Assembly: GCA_945893365.1 (NCBI GenBank)
Contig: CAMDED010000065.1
Span: 1 to 39,791, forward strand
Origin: Candidatus Sulfopaludibacter sp. SbA3
GTDB lineage: Bacteria; Acidobacteriota; Terriglobia; Bryobacterales; Bryobacteraceae
Direction of reading: 5' to 3'
Length of the DNA stretch: 39,791 nucleotides
Numbering within the stretch: position 1 is the first letter of the stretch; every line of letters begins with the position of its first letter. The position numbers and the translations under genes were made by a program. Of the stretch, positions 26,973 to 34,751 are shown in pieces. The notes under the pieces were generated by a model. It saw only the letters and a program-made list of their open reading frames with translations. It did no database searches and had not been told where the DNA came from.

Positions 26973-28319
26973 TCATCGCAGCAGCTCGCGCATGGCGTCC
27001 ATGAGCACGTCTTCCACTCCCGGTTTGACGCGCGAGACGATTCCCGTTTCGTAGCCGCCCTGCGAATAGGCGATGTCCGTTCCGATGTAACCTGGACCGA
27101 AGTCGCCGTAAGCAGCCATGGCGACGGGCTTTACGGGACGCATCCGCTGCGCGGCAAGTTGGTACTCGACAAAAAGCTCGCCCGCCATGTGGAGCACGCG
27201 CGCATCGCCGATACGAAGACAGTTGAGGTGGACTTGCCCGCCGGCGGCGTGACGCCGGGTCCAGGAGAGGTCGCGGGCGGCGCGGAGCCGTTCGCGAGCC
27301 GGCAATGCCGCGTCGTTGAGCGTGGCGCGCAAGGAAGCGTCGTCAAAGCGTTCGCCAAGTGGAAGCGAAACGCTTTTCGAACGCCATTCGACCCCGTCCG
27401 CGGCGATCGGCGTCTTCGCGGCCGCGTCCCAGGCGGCCCGCATCCCGGCGGCTAGCCGTGCGGCGAGAATCGCGCGGTTCTCATGCGCGCCGTCGTTGTA
27501 CTTGCCGGCCGCCACGTTGCCTCCGGCGCCATTGAAATGGACGTGAAAAACACCGGGCAACGCGGATTCGCGAAGGCCGCGGGCCGCTCCGACGAAATCG
27601 GCGCTGATGCCGCCCTTTCCGTAGTAGCTCTGCGGATGAGTCGCATAATAGCTCAGAGAAACCAGCGGCCGCTCCGCGTTCCAGAGACTCAGCAGGCGCA
27701 CGTAGGGATCGACGGTTCCCTCGGGCTGGGCCCGCGCCTCGGCGCTGCGCGTGGTACTCATGCGGCCATACTTCACGGCGCCGTCCGGACCGAGTACGCG
27801 CCGGTTCGACGCCACTCTTTCGACCTTCCCGCGGCCGATCCCGAGATGAGTGACCGTCAGCGGTTTTGCGACGGCTTTCGAAACCGCCGCGGCGGTCCGC
27901 CGTAAGGCTTCGGCGGCAAACTTCGGATCGAACAACTCGCCCGTGAGTCCCTGTGCCGTGGCAATCTTTTCCGCGACAGGGTCGTAGCCGGGCGCGTCGT
28001 GCTGATGCAGCGTGTGAACCGAGACGCGGTCCGCCGTGGACCCGGCCGCTTTCGCGAGCGCGTTCCGCCATTCGTCGTGACCTTCGTTCGAGATTCCGAT
28101 CCAATCGACCGCGCAGAGAACGATGGGCGCTCGGGGCGCGAACAGAACGATGCCGCGGGCGCTCAGCGGATCGTCAAGGGTGGCGGCGCGGTCGACCGTT
28201 CCGAGCCCAAGCGGGCTGCCGATGGGCGGCGTGACGTCCGCCTGAAAAGTAGCGATCAAGAGCGGGTGGCCGGGGGCTGCCGCAAGTAAGGGGAGTGAAA
28301 GAAAGTCGCGGCGGTTCAT
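26973..28319 (-). CDS. Neutral/alkaline ceramidase-like secreted hydrolase
   Basis: A 448-residue protein with a twin-arginine type signal at 1-15 (MNRRDFLSLPLLAAAPG). It resembles the N-terminal catalytic domain of neutral ceramidase: FQADVTPPIGSPLG at the start, GIVLFAPRAPIVLCAVDW, the metal/catalytic HQHDAPGYDP at 105-114, SLSYYATHPQSYYG, and NGAGGNVAAGKYND. Full ceramidases are about 650-700 residues and have a C-terminal Ig-like domain, which is missing here; acidobacteria have many such short homologues of unknown substrate. Its ATG overlaps the stop of the PIG-L gene upstream (ATGA), so the two are co-translated. Confidence 0.83.
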   Translation of the reverse strand: MNRRDFLSLPLLAAAPGHPLLIATFQADVTPPIGSPLGLGTVDRAATLDDPLSARGIVLFAPRAPIVLCAVDWIGISNEGHDEWRNALAKAAGSTADRVSVHTLHQHDAPGYDPVAEKIATAQGLTGELFDPKFAAEALRRTAAAVSKAVAKPLTVTHLGIGRGKVERVASNRRVLGPDGAVKYGRMSTTRSAEARAQPEGTVDPYVRLLSLWNAERPLVSLSYYATHPQSYYGKGGISADFVGAARGLRESALPGVFHVHFNGAGGNVAAGKYNDGAHENRAILAARLAAGMRAAWDAAAKTPIAADGVEWRSKSVSLPLGERFDDASLRATLNDAALPARERLRAARDLSWTRRHAAGGQVHLNCLRIGDARVLHMAGELFVEYQLAAQRMRPVKPVAMAAYGDFGPGYIGTDIAYSQGGYETGIVSRVKPGVEDVLMDAMRELLR

Positions 28320-29206
28320 GGGATGGGTCTTGCCTTCTCACGCACGTGAGCGGGAATCGGGTTGCCCCGGCCGTGGTAGTTGAATTCTTCCCCGTAGTGG
28401 AAGCCGTGCTTCGCGCCAATGGTCTCGCCGAGTTCCTCCGCGTAGGCGCGCACCAGGGCGCGGACGCTCGCTTCGTCGATCCGCTGGAGGAGCGGCGACG
28501 GCTTACCCGCGGCTTCGAGTCGCTGCTTTACATGCGCCGCATAGCGGCGATTCGCGGTTCTCAGAGCCTGGATCGCGGCGGCCTTCCGATTGAAAGTGCC
28601 TGTGATATCGATGGGCATGAACTTCGCGCCCTGATGCCCTCCCTCGCCGGGCCGGTAAGGGCGGTTGGCCGCGTAATAGTAGGTCTCCGGGACGCCGAAA
28701 CCGGGGAATCCCATGCGTGTCAGTTCCGGCAGGAAATAGCTGCTCGAACCATAAGACGACTCCTCCGCGGCGCGCGCAACCCAGAACTGATCCCAATCGG
28801 GTTCATAGTGAATCCACGGATCGGGATGAAAGATGATTCCCGGCTTATAGAAGCGGATCAAAGCGAAGATCTGATTGCGCATCTCGTTGGCCGATACCTG
28901 ATTCAGCTCGCCGCTCTTGTGGTCGAGCCTCACGGTCTCCTTCACGCCAAGCATGCGCGAGGCCTGCTCCGCCTCCTCGTTGTTGGCGAGACGGGTCCCG
29001 GCCGGGCTGAGGCCGATGGAATTTTTCTCGCCGTTGGCGTACTGCAGCACGTAGACGGAAGACCCTTGGTTGATCAACTTCGCCAGAGTGCCGCCCGTGG
29101 CCATAAGATAGTCGCCCGCGCCGGCGGTGACCACAAGAACGTTCTTCGGCGTCTGCGCGGGGAGCGCAAGGCGCATGGTCAACAGGAGCACCGCCATCCT
29201 CAACAC
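28316..29206 (-). CDS. Secreted PIG-L-family protein with a degenerate metal site
   Basis: A 296-residue PIG-L/LmbE-like protein with an N-terminal signal (MRLALPAQ region). PIG-L deacetylases bind zinc through HPDD(E) and a later His. Here the equivalent of PHPDDETLGAGGT is AGAGDYLMATGGT (28-40): His and the first Asp are replaced by Gly, and only one Asp remains. The later HPDH is EPDWDQFW. The fold is otherwise recognisable (YVLQYANGEKNS, EAEQASRMLGVKE, PGIIFHPDPW). It is therefore unlikely to act as a standard zinc deacetylase. The GTG at 29206 or ATG at 29197 is the start. It is coupled to the ceramidase-like gene downstream. Confidence 0.8.
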   Translation of the reverse strand: MLRMAVLLLTMRLALPAQTPKNVLVVTAGAGDYLMATGGTLAKLINQGSSVYVLQYANGEKNSIGLSPAGTRLANNEEAEQASRMLGVKETVRLDHKSGELNQVSANEMRNQIFALIRFYKPGIIFHPDPWIHYEPDWDQFWVARAAEESSYGSSSYFLPELTRMGFPGFGVPETYYYAANRPYRPGEGGHQGAKFMPIDITGTFNRKAAAIQALRTANRRYAAHVKQRLEAAGKPSPLLQRIDEASVRALVRAYAEELGETIGAKHGFHYGEEFNYHGRGNPIPAHVREKARPIP

Positions 29207-29215
29207 GGCATTCTC

Positions 29216-29230
29216 ATCACACTACGTGAT
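29216..29230. promoter_or_regulatory. Inverted repeat in a divergent promoter region
   Basis: ATCAC-ACTAC-GTGAT is a perfect 5-bp-arm palindrome in the 52-bp gap between divergent PIG-L genes. It is placed where a regulator controlling both gene pairs could bind. The short arms mean chance cannot be ruled out. Confidence 0.35.
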
Positions 29231-29258
29231 ACCATACTCCCCGGTGCGGGCGGCAATC

Positions 29259-30176
29259 ATGTATACGGTTATTCTTCTTGTCTCGTGCGTGGCTGCTTTC
29301 GGCGCGGACGCCTTGCCTCTGGGAAAACTTCCGAAAGGCAAAGTGGTAATGGCGCTGCAGCCGCATCATGACGACCATACGACCGACTACGGCATGGGCG
29401 GATTGATCGCGCGCTTCGTCGACGAGGGATACGAAGCCTACTACGTGCGCGCCTCGAACGACGAGAAAGACGGTTCGCACGGATACGCCCGCAACGACAT
29501 GATCAATCTGCGCGAGGCCGAAGAGGCCACGCGAATCCTCGGGATGAAGAAAGTGATCAGCCTCAACTGGCGCAACGACTACATGGGCCCCGTCCCTTTG
29601 GACGAGTTGCGCGCGCAGTTGATCCTGCTGATCCGCAAGTACAGGCCGGATGTGATCCTGGGGCACAATCCGTGGGAGCACTACCAGAAGAATCCGGACC
29701 ATCGGAACGTGGCGCGCGCCATGGCCGAGGCATGGTGGATGGCCGGTTACGAGAACGTGCACCCCGAGCACGTGAAGATCGGCTTGCAGCCCCACCAGGC
29801 GTCCTACCTGTATTTGAAGGCGCGGCTCGACTGGGGCCTGGGGCACACGCCGAACATCGCCATCGAATTGAATGAGAGCCAGGTTCGAAGGAAGCAGCAG
29901 GCGTACCAGACGCACCGGAACGTTTATGCGAACCCGGCGTCGGCGCGCGGCGTAAAGGCGGCGCTCGCGCGGGAGAGTCTGATGGTTCCGGAGTTTGAGG
30001 GCCTCGACGATCAGGAGGCGGCGGTGCGCATGGAGGAGTGGCACATGGATTGGATCTCGCGCGTGCGCGGGAAGCAGGCCGGCGTGACGTTCGCCGAGGA
30101 CTACTTCTTCGTGGATGAGTTCGACCACCTGCCGGGACTCAAAGCCTATTTAAAGGAAAACGTGAGCGCGAAATGA
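29259..30176 (+). CDS. Secreted PIG-L-family deacetylase, intact metal site
   Basis: A 305-residue protein with signal peptide MYTVILLVSCVAAFGADA. The metal-binding motif PHHDDH is at 35-40 and NPDHRNVARA, with His148, supplies the second ligand region. The conserved ASNDEKDGSHG segment follows the second strand, as in PIG-L enzymes that deacetylate N-acetyl sugars (MshB, BshB, LmbE). Of the three PIG-L proteins here it is the only one with the full site, so it is the probable catalyst of the set. Longer in-frame starts upstream run into the divergent gene; the ATG at 29259 begins the signal peptide. The stop overlaps the next start (ATGA). Confidence 0.88.
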   Translation: MYTVILLVSCVAAFGADALPLGKLPKGKVVMALQPHHDDHTTDYGMGGLIARFVDEGYEAYYVRASNDEKDGSHGYARNDMINLREAEEATRILGMKKVISLNWRNDYMGPVPLDELRAQLILLIRKYRPDVILGHNPWEHYQKNPDHRNVARAMAEAWWMAGYENVHPEHVKIGLQPHQASYLYLKARLDWGLGHTPNIAIELNESQVRRKQQAYQTHRNVYANPASARGVKAALARESLMVPEFEGLDDQEAAVRMEEWHMDWISRVRGKQAGVTFAEDYFFVDEFDHLPGLKAYLKENVSAK

Positions 30177-31072
30177 GGGAGCGGGTTGCTTACGCGCGCG
30201 GTTCCGCCGGGCTTCCCCGCGCGTGCGCCCTGCTCGTGTGCGGGTTGTTCATGTACACAACGCCCGCCTACGCCGCGCCGCCGTTGGTGCTGGTGGTTGC
30301 GGCCGATGCATCGGACTTTGTGCTGGCCGCCGGGGGAACCATCGCCAAGATGGCCGAAGCCGGTTCGGCAGTCTATGTGATCCGGGTTACGAACGACGAA
30401 AAGGACTCATGGGGATTGCCGCCTGAGGAGACTGCGCTTCGCGCCCGCGCCGAGGCCGATTCGGCGGCCCGCGCGCTGGGCGTCAAAGAAGCGATCTCCC
30501 TGGGATACCGTGCCGCGGAGCTTGCGGACGTGTCGTTCAGCGGCATTCGCGACCGGCTGATTTTCTACATCCGCCACTATAAACCAAGCGTCATGTTCAT
30601 TCCGAATCCGTATAGCGAGTATGACCGGGTTCTCGACCGCTACTACACAGGCGCGGCGGCGGAGGACGCGTTCCGTGTGGCCGCTCTGGAGAATTTTCAA
30701 TTGCCGCACGGCGACGTTGGGCTCGCGCCGCATCTGACGCCTGAACTCTACTATTACGCGCAACCGCTTGACCCCAGGCGGAAGGAGCCGGAGAGCACGG
30801 CGACGTTTGTGCCGCGGCCGAAGAGTGTCGACATCGCCTCGACGCTTCCGAAGAAACTTGCCGCGGCGGCCGCGCTGAAGACATCCAACGAGAGCACGGC
30901 GCGGCGCCTCAAGGCCCGGCTCGACGCCACGGGACGGAGGCTTCCCATTCTCGACACGGTCGACGAATCGAGCATCAAGCGCCTGGCGGAGATCAATGTC
31001 AGAGGCCTTGGGACCACGGAGGAGTTTCGTTACGCCGGCGTCGAGTTCCGGATTCCCCGGAAGTACCGATGA
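30173..31072 (+). CDS. Secreted PIG-L-family protein with a degenerate metal site
   Basis: A 299-residue PIG-L-like protein with a signal peptide ending near TPAYA (residue 34). The metal motif is AADASDFVLAAGGT (43-56) instead of PHPDDETLGAGGT: His becomes Asp and the first Asp becomes Ser. The later HPDH is SEYDRVLDRYYT. Conserved non-catalytic segments (VIRVTNDEKDSWG, ADSAARALGVKEAISLGY, HYKPSVMFIPNP) remain, so the gene is under selection but probably not for zinc-dependent deacetylation. It is translationally coupled to the intact PIG-L gene and may form a heteromer with it, which is inference. Confidence 0.82.
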   Translation: MRERVAYARGSAGLPRACALLVCGLFMYTTPAYAAPPLVLVVAADASDFVLAAGGTIAKMAEAGSAVYVIRVTNDEKDSWGLPPEETALRARAEADSAARALGVKEAISLGYRAAELADVSFSGIRDRLIFYIRHYKPSVMFIPNPYSEYDRVLDRYYTGAAAEDAFRVAALENFQLPHGDVGLAPHLTPELYYYAQPLDPRRKEPESTATFVPRPKSVDIASTLPKKLAAAAALKTSNESTARRLKARLDATGRRLPILDTVDESSIKRLAEINVRGLGTTEEFRYAGVEFRIPRKYR

Positions 31073-31144
31073 ATGCGCCGCTCGTTCCGGTGCGCGGCCT
31101 TTTCGAAGCGCGTCTGAGGACTTGGAATGAAACAACCGTTGCAA

Positions 31145-31224
31145 TTGGCAGCCGGTGGGGCAGGCGATCGTCTTTCATCGCCTGTTGGGGAGGGCCTACG
31201 GCCCGCGAAACTTCATGAAAAACC
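31145..31224 (-). repeat. Double-hairpin dispersed repeat, copy B
   Basis: This is the reverse complement of copy A, identical over the 44 bases 31181-31224. Hairpins are AGGCGAT-(8 nt)-ATCGCCT at 31162-31183 and GGGCC-TAC-GGCCC at 31192-31204. The first stem has G/C where copies A and C have C/G, so the pair is changed on both sides. Confidence 0.7.
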
Positions 31225-31327
31225 AAAGGCGGCAAATGCAGGCTTGGCCCGAGCTTCGCTTTTTTGGGCTCTCGTGTTTTCATGGGGTTAGGTTGGTTTT
31301 TCGACCCTGCCTTTTGCCGCGCCGGTA

Positions 31328-31395
31328 GCAGGCCACAAACGACGATGGCCTGCTCCACCGCTAGTGTAGATCCATCGGCAAATTTGAAACAGGTA
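31328..31395 (+). repeat. Double-hairpin dispersed repeat, copy C (partial)
   Basis: Contains AGGCCA-(10 nt)-TGGCCT at 31330-31351 and shared flanks with copy A (GCAAATTTG). It lies in inverted orientation to copy B, 100 bp away. Between them, GCGGCAAA (31230-31237) and TTTGCCGC (31311-31319) can also pair, so 31145-31395 forms a nested inverted repeat of about 250 bp, like a MITE. Confidence 0.6.
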
Positions 31396-31462
31396 TTTCC
31401 TGATGGGCACTTAGCTTGGCGGCCGTGGAAAGACCATGCTGGGCGTCTGACAAGCCGGTGCG

Positions 31463-31750
31463 ATGCCCTTGAGGATGAGCCTCCACGTGGCTTTCGACGC
31501 GGCTCTGGCGGACGTTCTCGCCGCTCCGTCCATCCTGCGCGCGGCCGGTATCGTTCCGCTCGGCCTCTCGGGAAATCCCGCGGATGAGCCGGTTGTGCTG
31601 GGCTGGATGCCGGCGGCGGCGATCTATTTTCAAGACCCCGACGGCAACCTGCTTGAGTACATCGCGATGTTGGATGGGCCTTCAAAGGCCGAACCGGGCG
31701 TCGTGCCATGGAGCCGGCGGAGACCCGGGAGCCGGGTTGACAAGGCATGA
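31463..31750 (+). pseudogene. N-terminally truncated VOC/glyoxalase-like fragment
   Basis: The plus strand encodes LHVAFDAALADVLAAPSILR and ends with AAAIYFQDPDGNLLEYIAML, the C-terminal half of a glyoxalase/bleomycin-resistance type VOC protein (metal ligand Glu in LLEYI). The N-terminal half is missing, where the hairpin repeat now lies. After LEYIAML, about 25 residues run on without similarity. An expressed 95-residue protein is possible but unlikely. Confidence 0.5.
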
Positions 31751-31816
31751 CAAGGCGCGCGCCGCTTGCGTACCTGAATCCCCCTGCGCTATAGTCGGCT
31801 TGTTCGAACACCTTTT

Positions 31817-31823
31817 GAGGAGG
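31817..31823 (+). promoter_or_regulatory. Ribosome binding site selecting a TTG start
   Basis: GAGGAGG ends six bases upstream of the TTG at 31830, which decides that start. Two upstream in-frame options would give a long N-terminus without similarity. Confidence 0.75.
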
Positions 31824-31829
31824 CTTGCC

Positions 31830-32129
31830 TTGAAGAAACTCGTGGTTGTATTTGTTGTTGTTTGCGCCCTGTTCGCGATGTCCGCACCTGCGGCGGAGTG
31901 GAAGGGTTGGATCGTCGATGCCAAGTGCGGCGCGAAGGGCGCCAAGGCTGAGCATGCGGCTTGCGCCGAGAAGTGCGCCAAGGGCGGCGCGGCCTTGGTT
32001 TTCGTCAGCGACGGTAAAGTGCTGAAGGTTTCCGATCAGGCCAAAATCCAGGGCCATGTCGGCCACGAAGTCACCATCACCGGGAAGCTCGATGGCGACA
32101 CTATATCGGTCGACAGCGTCAAGATGTAA
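31830..32129 (+). CDS. Small secreted cysteine-containing protein
   Basis: A 99-residue protein with signal peptide MKKLVVVFVVVCALFAMSAP. The mature part begins AEWKGWIVDAKCG, has CAEKC, and finishes with a beta-rich stretch (HVGHEVTITGKLDGDTISVDSVKM) that resembles an OB-like fold. Three cysteines (WIVDAKCG and CAEKC) could bind a metal or form a disulfide. Similar small proteins are common in Acidobacteria, with no known function. It is preceded by a strong GAGGAGG and starts with TTG. It appears to be a single-gene unit. Confidence 0.82.
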   Translation: MKKLVVVFVVVCALFAMSAPAAEWKGWIVDAKCGAKGAKAEHAACAEKCAKGGAALVFVSDGKVLKVSDQAKIQGHVGHEVTITGKLDGDTISVDSVKM

Positions 32130-32157
32130 GCTTGCTATCTCCGGAAGGAAGAGGCCG

Positions 32158-33252
32158 CTATTGCAGCTTGCCTCTTCCTTCCACTTTCCAAACCCGCTCT
32201 ACTTCCCCGTTTCGAACCCCGTAAACGTTCTCATGCAGGTTAACCGCCACACACACGTGATTCGGGATGACGTTCACCCTGTCGCCGATCTGAAACTCCC
32301 GCTGCGCCTTGCGAATATCCACGTAGCCATGCTCCTCATTCATCTTCGTGAACGACGCCTCGGGCGCTTCCTTCAGACGGCCGAACGTGACTTCGGACGA
32401 CAAATTCAGACGGTCTGAGGAAAACGTCTTCGACCCGCCGTCGATGATCATCTGGCCGCCCTTGGCGGTCGAAACCACCGTCGCCATGATCGAGGCCGCG
32501 CAGTCTCCGAGCCCGCACCCTCCGCTCATCACGGTGTTCATGTCGTTGTAGACGTACGTTCCGGGCCGGATCTCGTTCACACCCTCTACCTCGTGCGAAT
32601 GGAACAGCGCGGGCGTGGACCCGCCGCTCACGATCTTCAGCTCGATTCCGGCGCGCTTGAAATCGGCGAGAATCGACTGCACGAGCGCGCTTAGCGCCTT
32701 GATCTCTCGCTCGCCCTGTTCGTCGTTCGACTTGATATGACCGGGGTAAAACGCAATGCCTTCGAGTGTGAGGCGGGGCAGGCGATCGATGCTAATGGCA
32801 AGCTGGACGAGATGTTCGCCGGGCTCGACGCCAACGCGGCCGAGACCAACGTCGACCTCCGCGAGAACGCCTACGTCCACACGCGCGCGCCGGGCCGCTT
32901 CGGCAAGTTGCTGCGCGCAGAAAAGGTTATCGAGCGCAACGGTGAGCTTCGTCTTTCTTGCGACCTCCATCAGGCGGTCAAGCTTGCCGCGGCCGATGAC
33001 GGGGTACGCTACCAAAAGCTCGGGCGGTTCCGCGCCGATCATCACTTCGGCTTCGCCCACTTTTGCGACAGTCAGCCCCGCCGCGCCCGCGGCGAGCTGC
33101 AACCTTCCCACGGCCGTCGACTTGTGCGTCTTCGTGTGCGGCCTCAGGCGAAGATCGTGGTCCCGCGCATAATCGGCCACGCGTCCGAGGTTCGCTTCCA
33201 TTACGTTCAGGTCGATTAAAAGGGCGGGTGTTTCGAGTTCGGATACGAGCAT
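32158..33252 (-). CDS. D-threonine aldolase / D-serine dehydratase-like PLP enzyme
   Basis: A 364-residue cytoplasmic fold-type III PLP enzyme. The PLP lysine is in RPHTKTHK (37-44), the catalytic and phosphate-binding SGGSTPALF is near 215, and the metal pair H-x-C in PNHVCVAVN is present near the C-terminus. That metal-site difference separates it from its exported paralogue at 12341-13579. Characterised relatives cleave D-threonine or dehydrate D-serine. The start is ATG at 33252; a longer form to 33285 would overlap gatB. It is divergent from gatB, with 20 bp between start codons. Confidence 0.87.
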   Translation of the reverse strand: MLVSELETPALLIDLNVMEANLGRVADYARDHDLRLRPHTKTHKSTAVGRLQLAAGAAGLTVAKVGEAEVMIGAEPPELLVAYPVIGRGKLDRLMEVARKTKLTVALDNLFCAQQLAEAARRARVDVGVLAEVDVGLGRVGVEPGEHLVQLAISIDRLPRLTLEGIAFYPGHIKSNDEQGEREIKALSALVQSILADFKRAGIELKIVSGGSTPALFHSHEVEGVNEIRPGTYVYNDMNTVMSGGCGLGDCAASIMATVVSTAKGGQMIIDGGSKTFSSDRLNLSSEVTFGRLKEAPEASFTKMNEEHGYVDIRKAQREFQIGDRVNVIPNHVCVAVNLHENVYGVRNGEVERVWKVEGRGKLQ

Positions 33253-33260
33253 GTCTCTTC

Positions 33261-33267
33261 TATAATA
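33261..33267. promoter_or_regulatory. Overlapping -10 elements on both strands
   Basis: TATAAT at 33261-33266 reads toward gatB, with its ATG at 33273, about seven bases downstream. On the minus strand, TATTAT at 33267-33262 (5 of 6 to consensus) reads toward the PLP-enzyme ATG at 33252. Both would give transcripts with almost no leader. The -35 candidates are weak (TTCGGA at 33238-33243 for gatB). Confidence 0.5.
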
Positions 33268-33272
33268 GTGTG

Positions 33273-34751
33273 ATGTCCTCCACATTTGCGGAGTTGGCTC
33301 CGCCGGAAATCGTAGCCAGGTACGAACCCGTCATCGGGCTGGAGGTCCACGCGCAGCTGGCGACGGCGACGAAGATTTTCTGCAGTTGCCCGACGAGCTT
33401 TGGAGCGCCGCCGAATACCAATGTTTGTCCGGTATGTCTCGGCCTGCCTGGCGCGCTCCCGGTACTGAGCCGGCAGGCGGTGGAGCACGCTGTGGCGGCC
33501 GCTCTCGCGCTAAATTGCACAATTCGCAGCCGATCCCAATTTGCGCGCAAGAATTATTTCTACCCGGACCTTCCCAAGGGCTACCAGATCTCGCAGTACG
33601 ACCAGCCGTTCTCCGAACACGGATGGCTCGATATTTCCGTGGACGGCGCGACGAAACGCATCGGCGTGACGCGGGTTCATATGGAGGACGACGCGGGCAA
33701 GAGCGTGCACGACGGCTTCAAGGATTCGGATGAATACACCTACGTCGATCTGAACCGCTGCGGTACGCCGCTCATCGAAATCGTCAGCGAGCCCGACATG
33801 CGCAGCTCCGACGAAGCCGTGGCGTACATGACGGAAGTGAAGCAGGTCCTGCAGTTCGTCGAAGCTTCCACCTGCGACATGGAGAAGGGGCACCTGCGCT
33901 GCGACGCCAACGTTTCCGTGCGGCTCAAGGGTACGGAGAAATTGGGCACGCGCGCCGAGGTGAAGAACTTGAATTCGTTCCGCTTCGTGAAGGCGGCAAT
34001 CGAGTACGAGATTGCACGCCAGGTCGCGATCCTCGAAGGCGGGGGCAAGATCCATCAGGAAACGCGGCTCTACAATGTGGCGAGCGGGGTCACGGTGGGG
34101 ATGCGGAGCAAAGAGGACGCGCACGACTACCGTTATTTCCCCGAACCGGATCTGGTCCCGCTGCGAATCGGCGACGCGTGGCGGGAACGGGTGCGGGCGC
34201 GGATGCCCGAGCTTCCTTCGGCCAAGCGGGCGCGGTTCGCCGGGAGCTACGGATTGCGCGAGTATGACGCGCAGGCGTTGACGGCCACACGCGCGATGAG
34301 CGATTACTTTGAAAAGGCGGCTGCCGTTTCGGGCGACCCGCGGGCGGCGGCTAACTGGGTGATGGGCGATCTGCTGGGGGCTTTGAACGCCGCCGGTAAA
34401 GACATCGCGGAATCGCCCGTGAGCGCGGAACGCCTGGGCGAGCTGGTCGCGCTGGTCCGCACGGGCGCGCTTTCGGGCAAGCTGGCGAAGGATATTTTTC
34501 CCAGGATGATCGAGACCGGTGAAGCGGCATCGGCGATCATGGATCGCGAGGGGTTGCGTCAGATCAGCGACTCGGGCGCGCTCGACAAGATTCTCGACGA
34601 TGTGCTGGCCGCGAATCCGAAGCAGGTGGAGCAGTACCGGAGCGGCAAGACGGCCGTGCTTGGATTCCTGGTGGGACAGGTGATGAAAGCCTCGCGCGGC
34701 CAGGCGAACCCCGGATCCGTGAATGACATGCTCAAGGAGAAGCTGGGATGA
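33273..34751 (+). CDS. gatB: Aspartyl/glutamyl-tRNA amidotransferase subunit B
   Basis: A 492-residue GatB, the kinase/tRNA-binding subunit of the GatCAB amidotransferase, which converts Glu-tRNA-Gln to Gln-tRNA-Gln and Asp-tRNA-Asn to Asn-tRNA-Asn. The N-terminal catalytic cradle is clear: YEPVIGLEVHAQL, FCSCPTSFGAPPNTNVCPVC (zinc-binding cysteines), GLPGALPVLS, RKNYFYPDLPKGYQISQYDQP and IGVTRVHMEDDAGKS. The helical and YqeY tail domains follow, with QVMKASRGQANP near the end. The length is normal. gatA and gatC are not adjacent. The mRNA is probably leaderless. The stop overlaps the bcp start (ATGA). Confidence 0.97.
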   Translation: MSSTFAELAPPEIVARYEPVIGLEVHAQLATATKIFCSCPTSFGAPPNTNVCPVCLGLPGALPVLSRQAVEHAVAAALALNCTIRSRSQFARKNYFYPDLPKGYQISQYDQPFSEHGWLDISVDGATKRIGVTRVHMEDDAGKSVHDGFKDSDEYTYVDLNRCGTPLIEIVSEPDMRSSDEAVAYMTEVKQVLQFVEASTCDMEKGHLRCDANVSVRLKGTEKLGTRAEVKNLNSFRFVKAAIEYEIARQVAILEGGGKIHQETRLYNVASGVTVGMRSKEDAHDYRYFPEPDLVPLRIGDAWRERVRARMPELPSAKRARFAGSYGLREYDAQALTATRAMSDYFEKAAAVSGDPRAAANWVMGDLLGALNAAGKDIAESPVSAERLGELVALVRTGALSGKLAKDIFPRMIETGEAASAIMDREGLRQISDSGALDKILDDVLAANPKQVEQYRSGKTAVLGFLVGQVMKASRGQANPGSVNDMLKEKLG

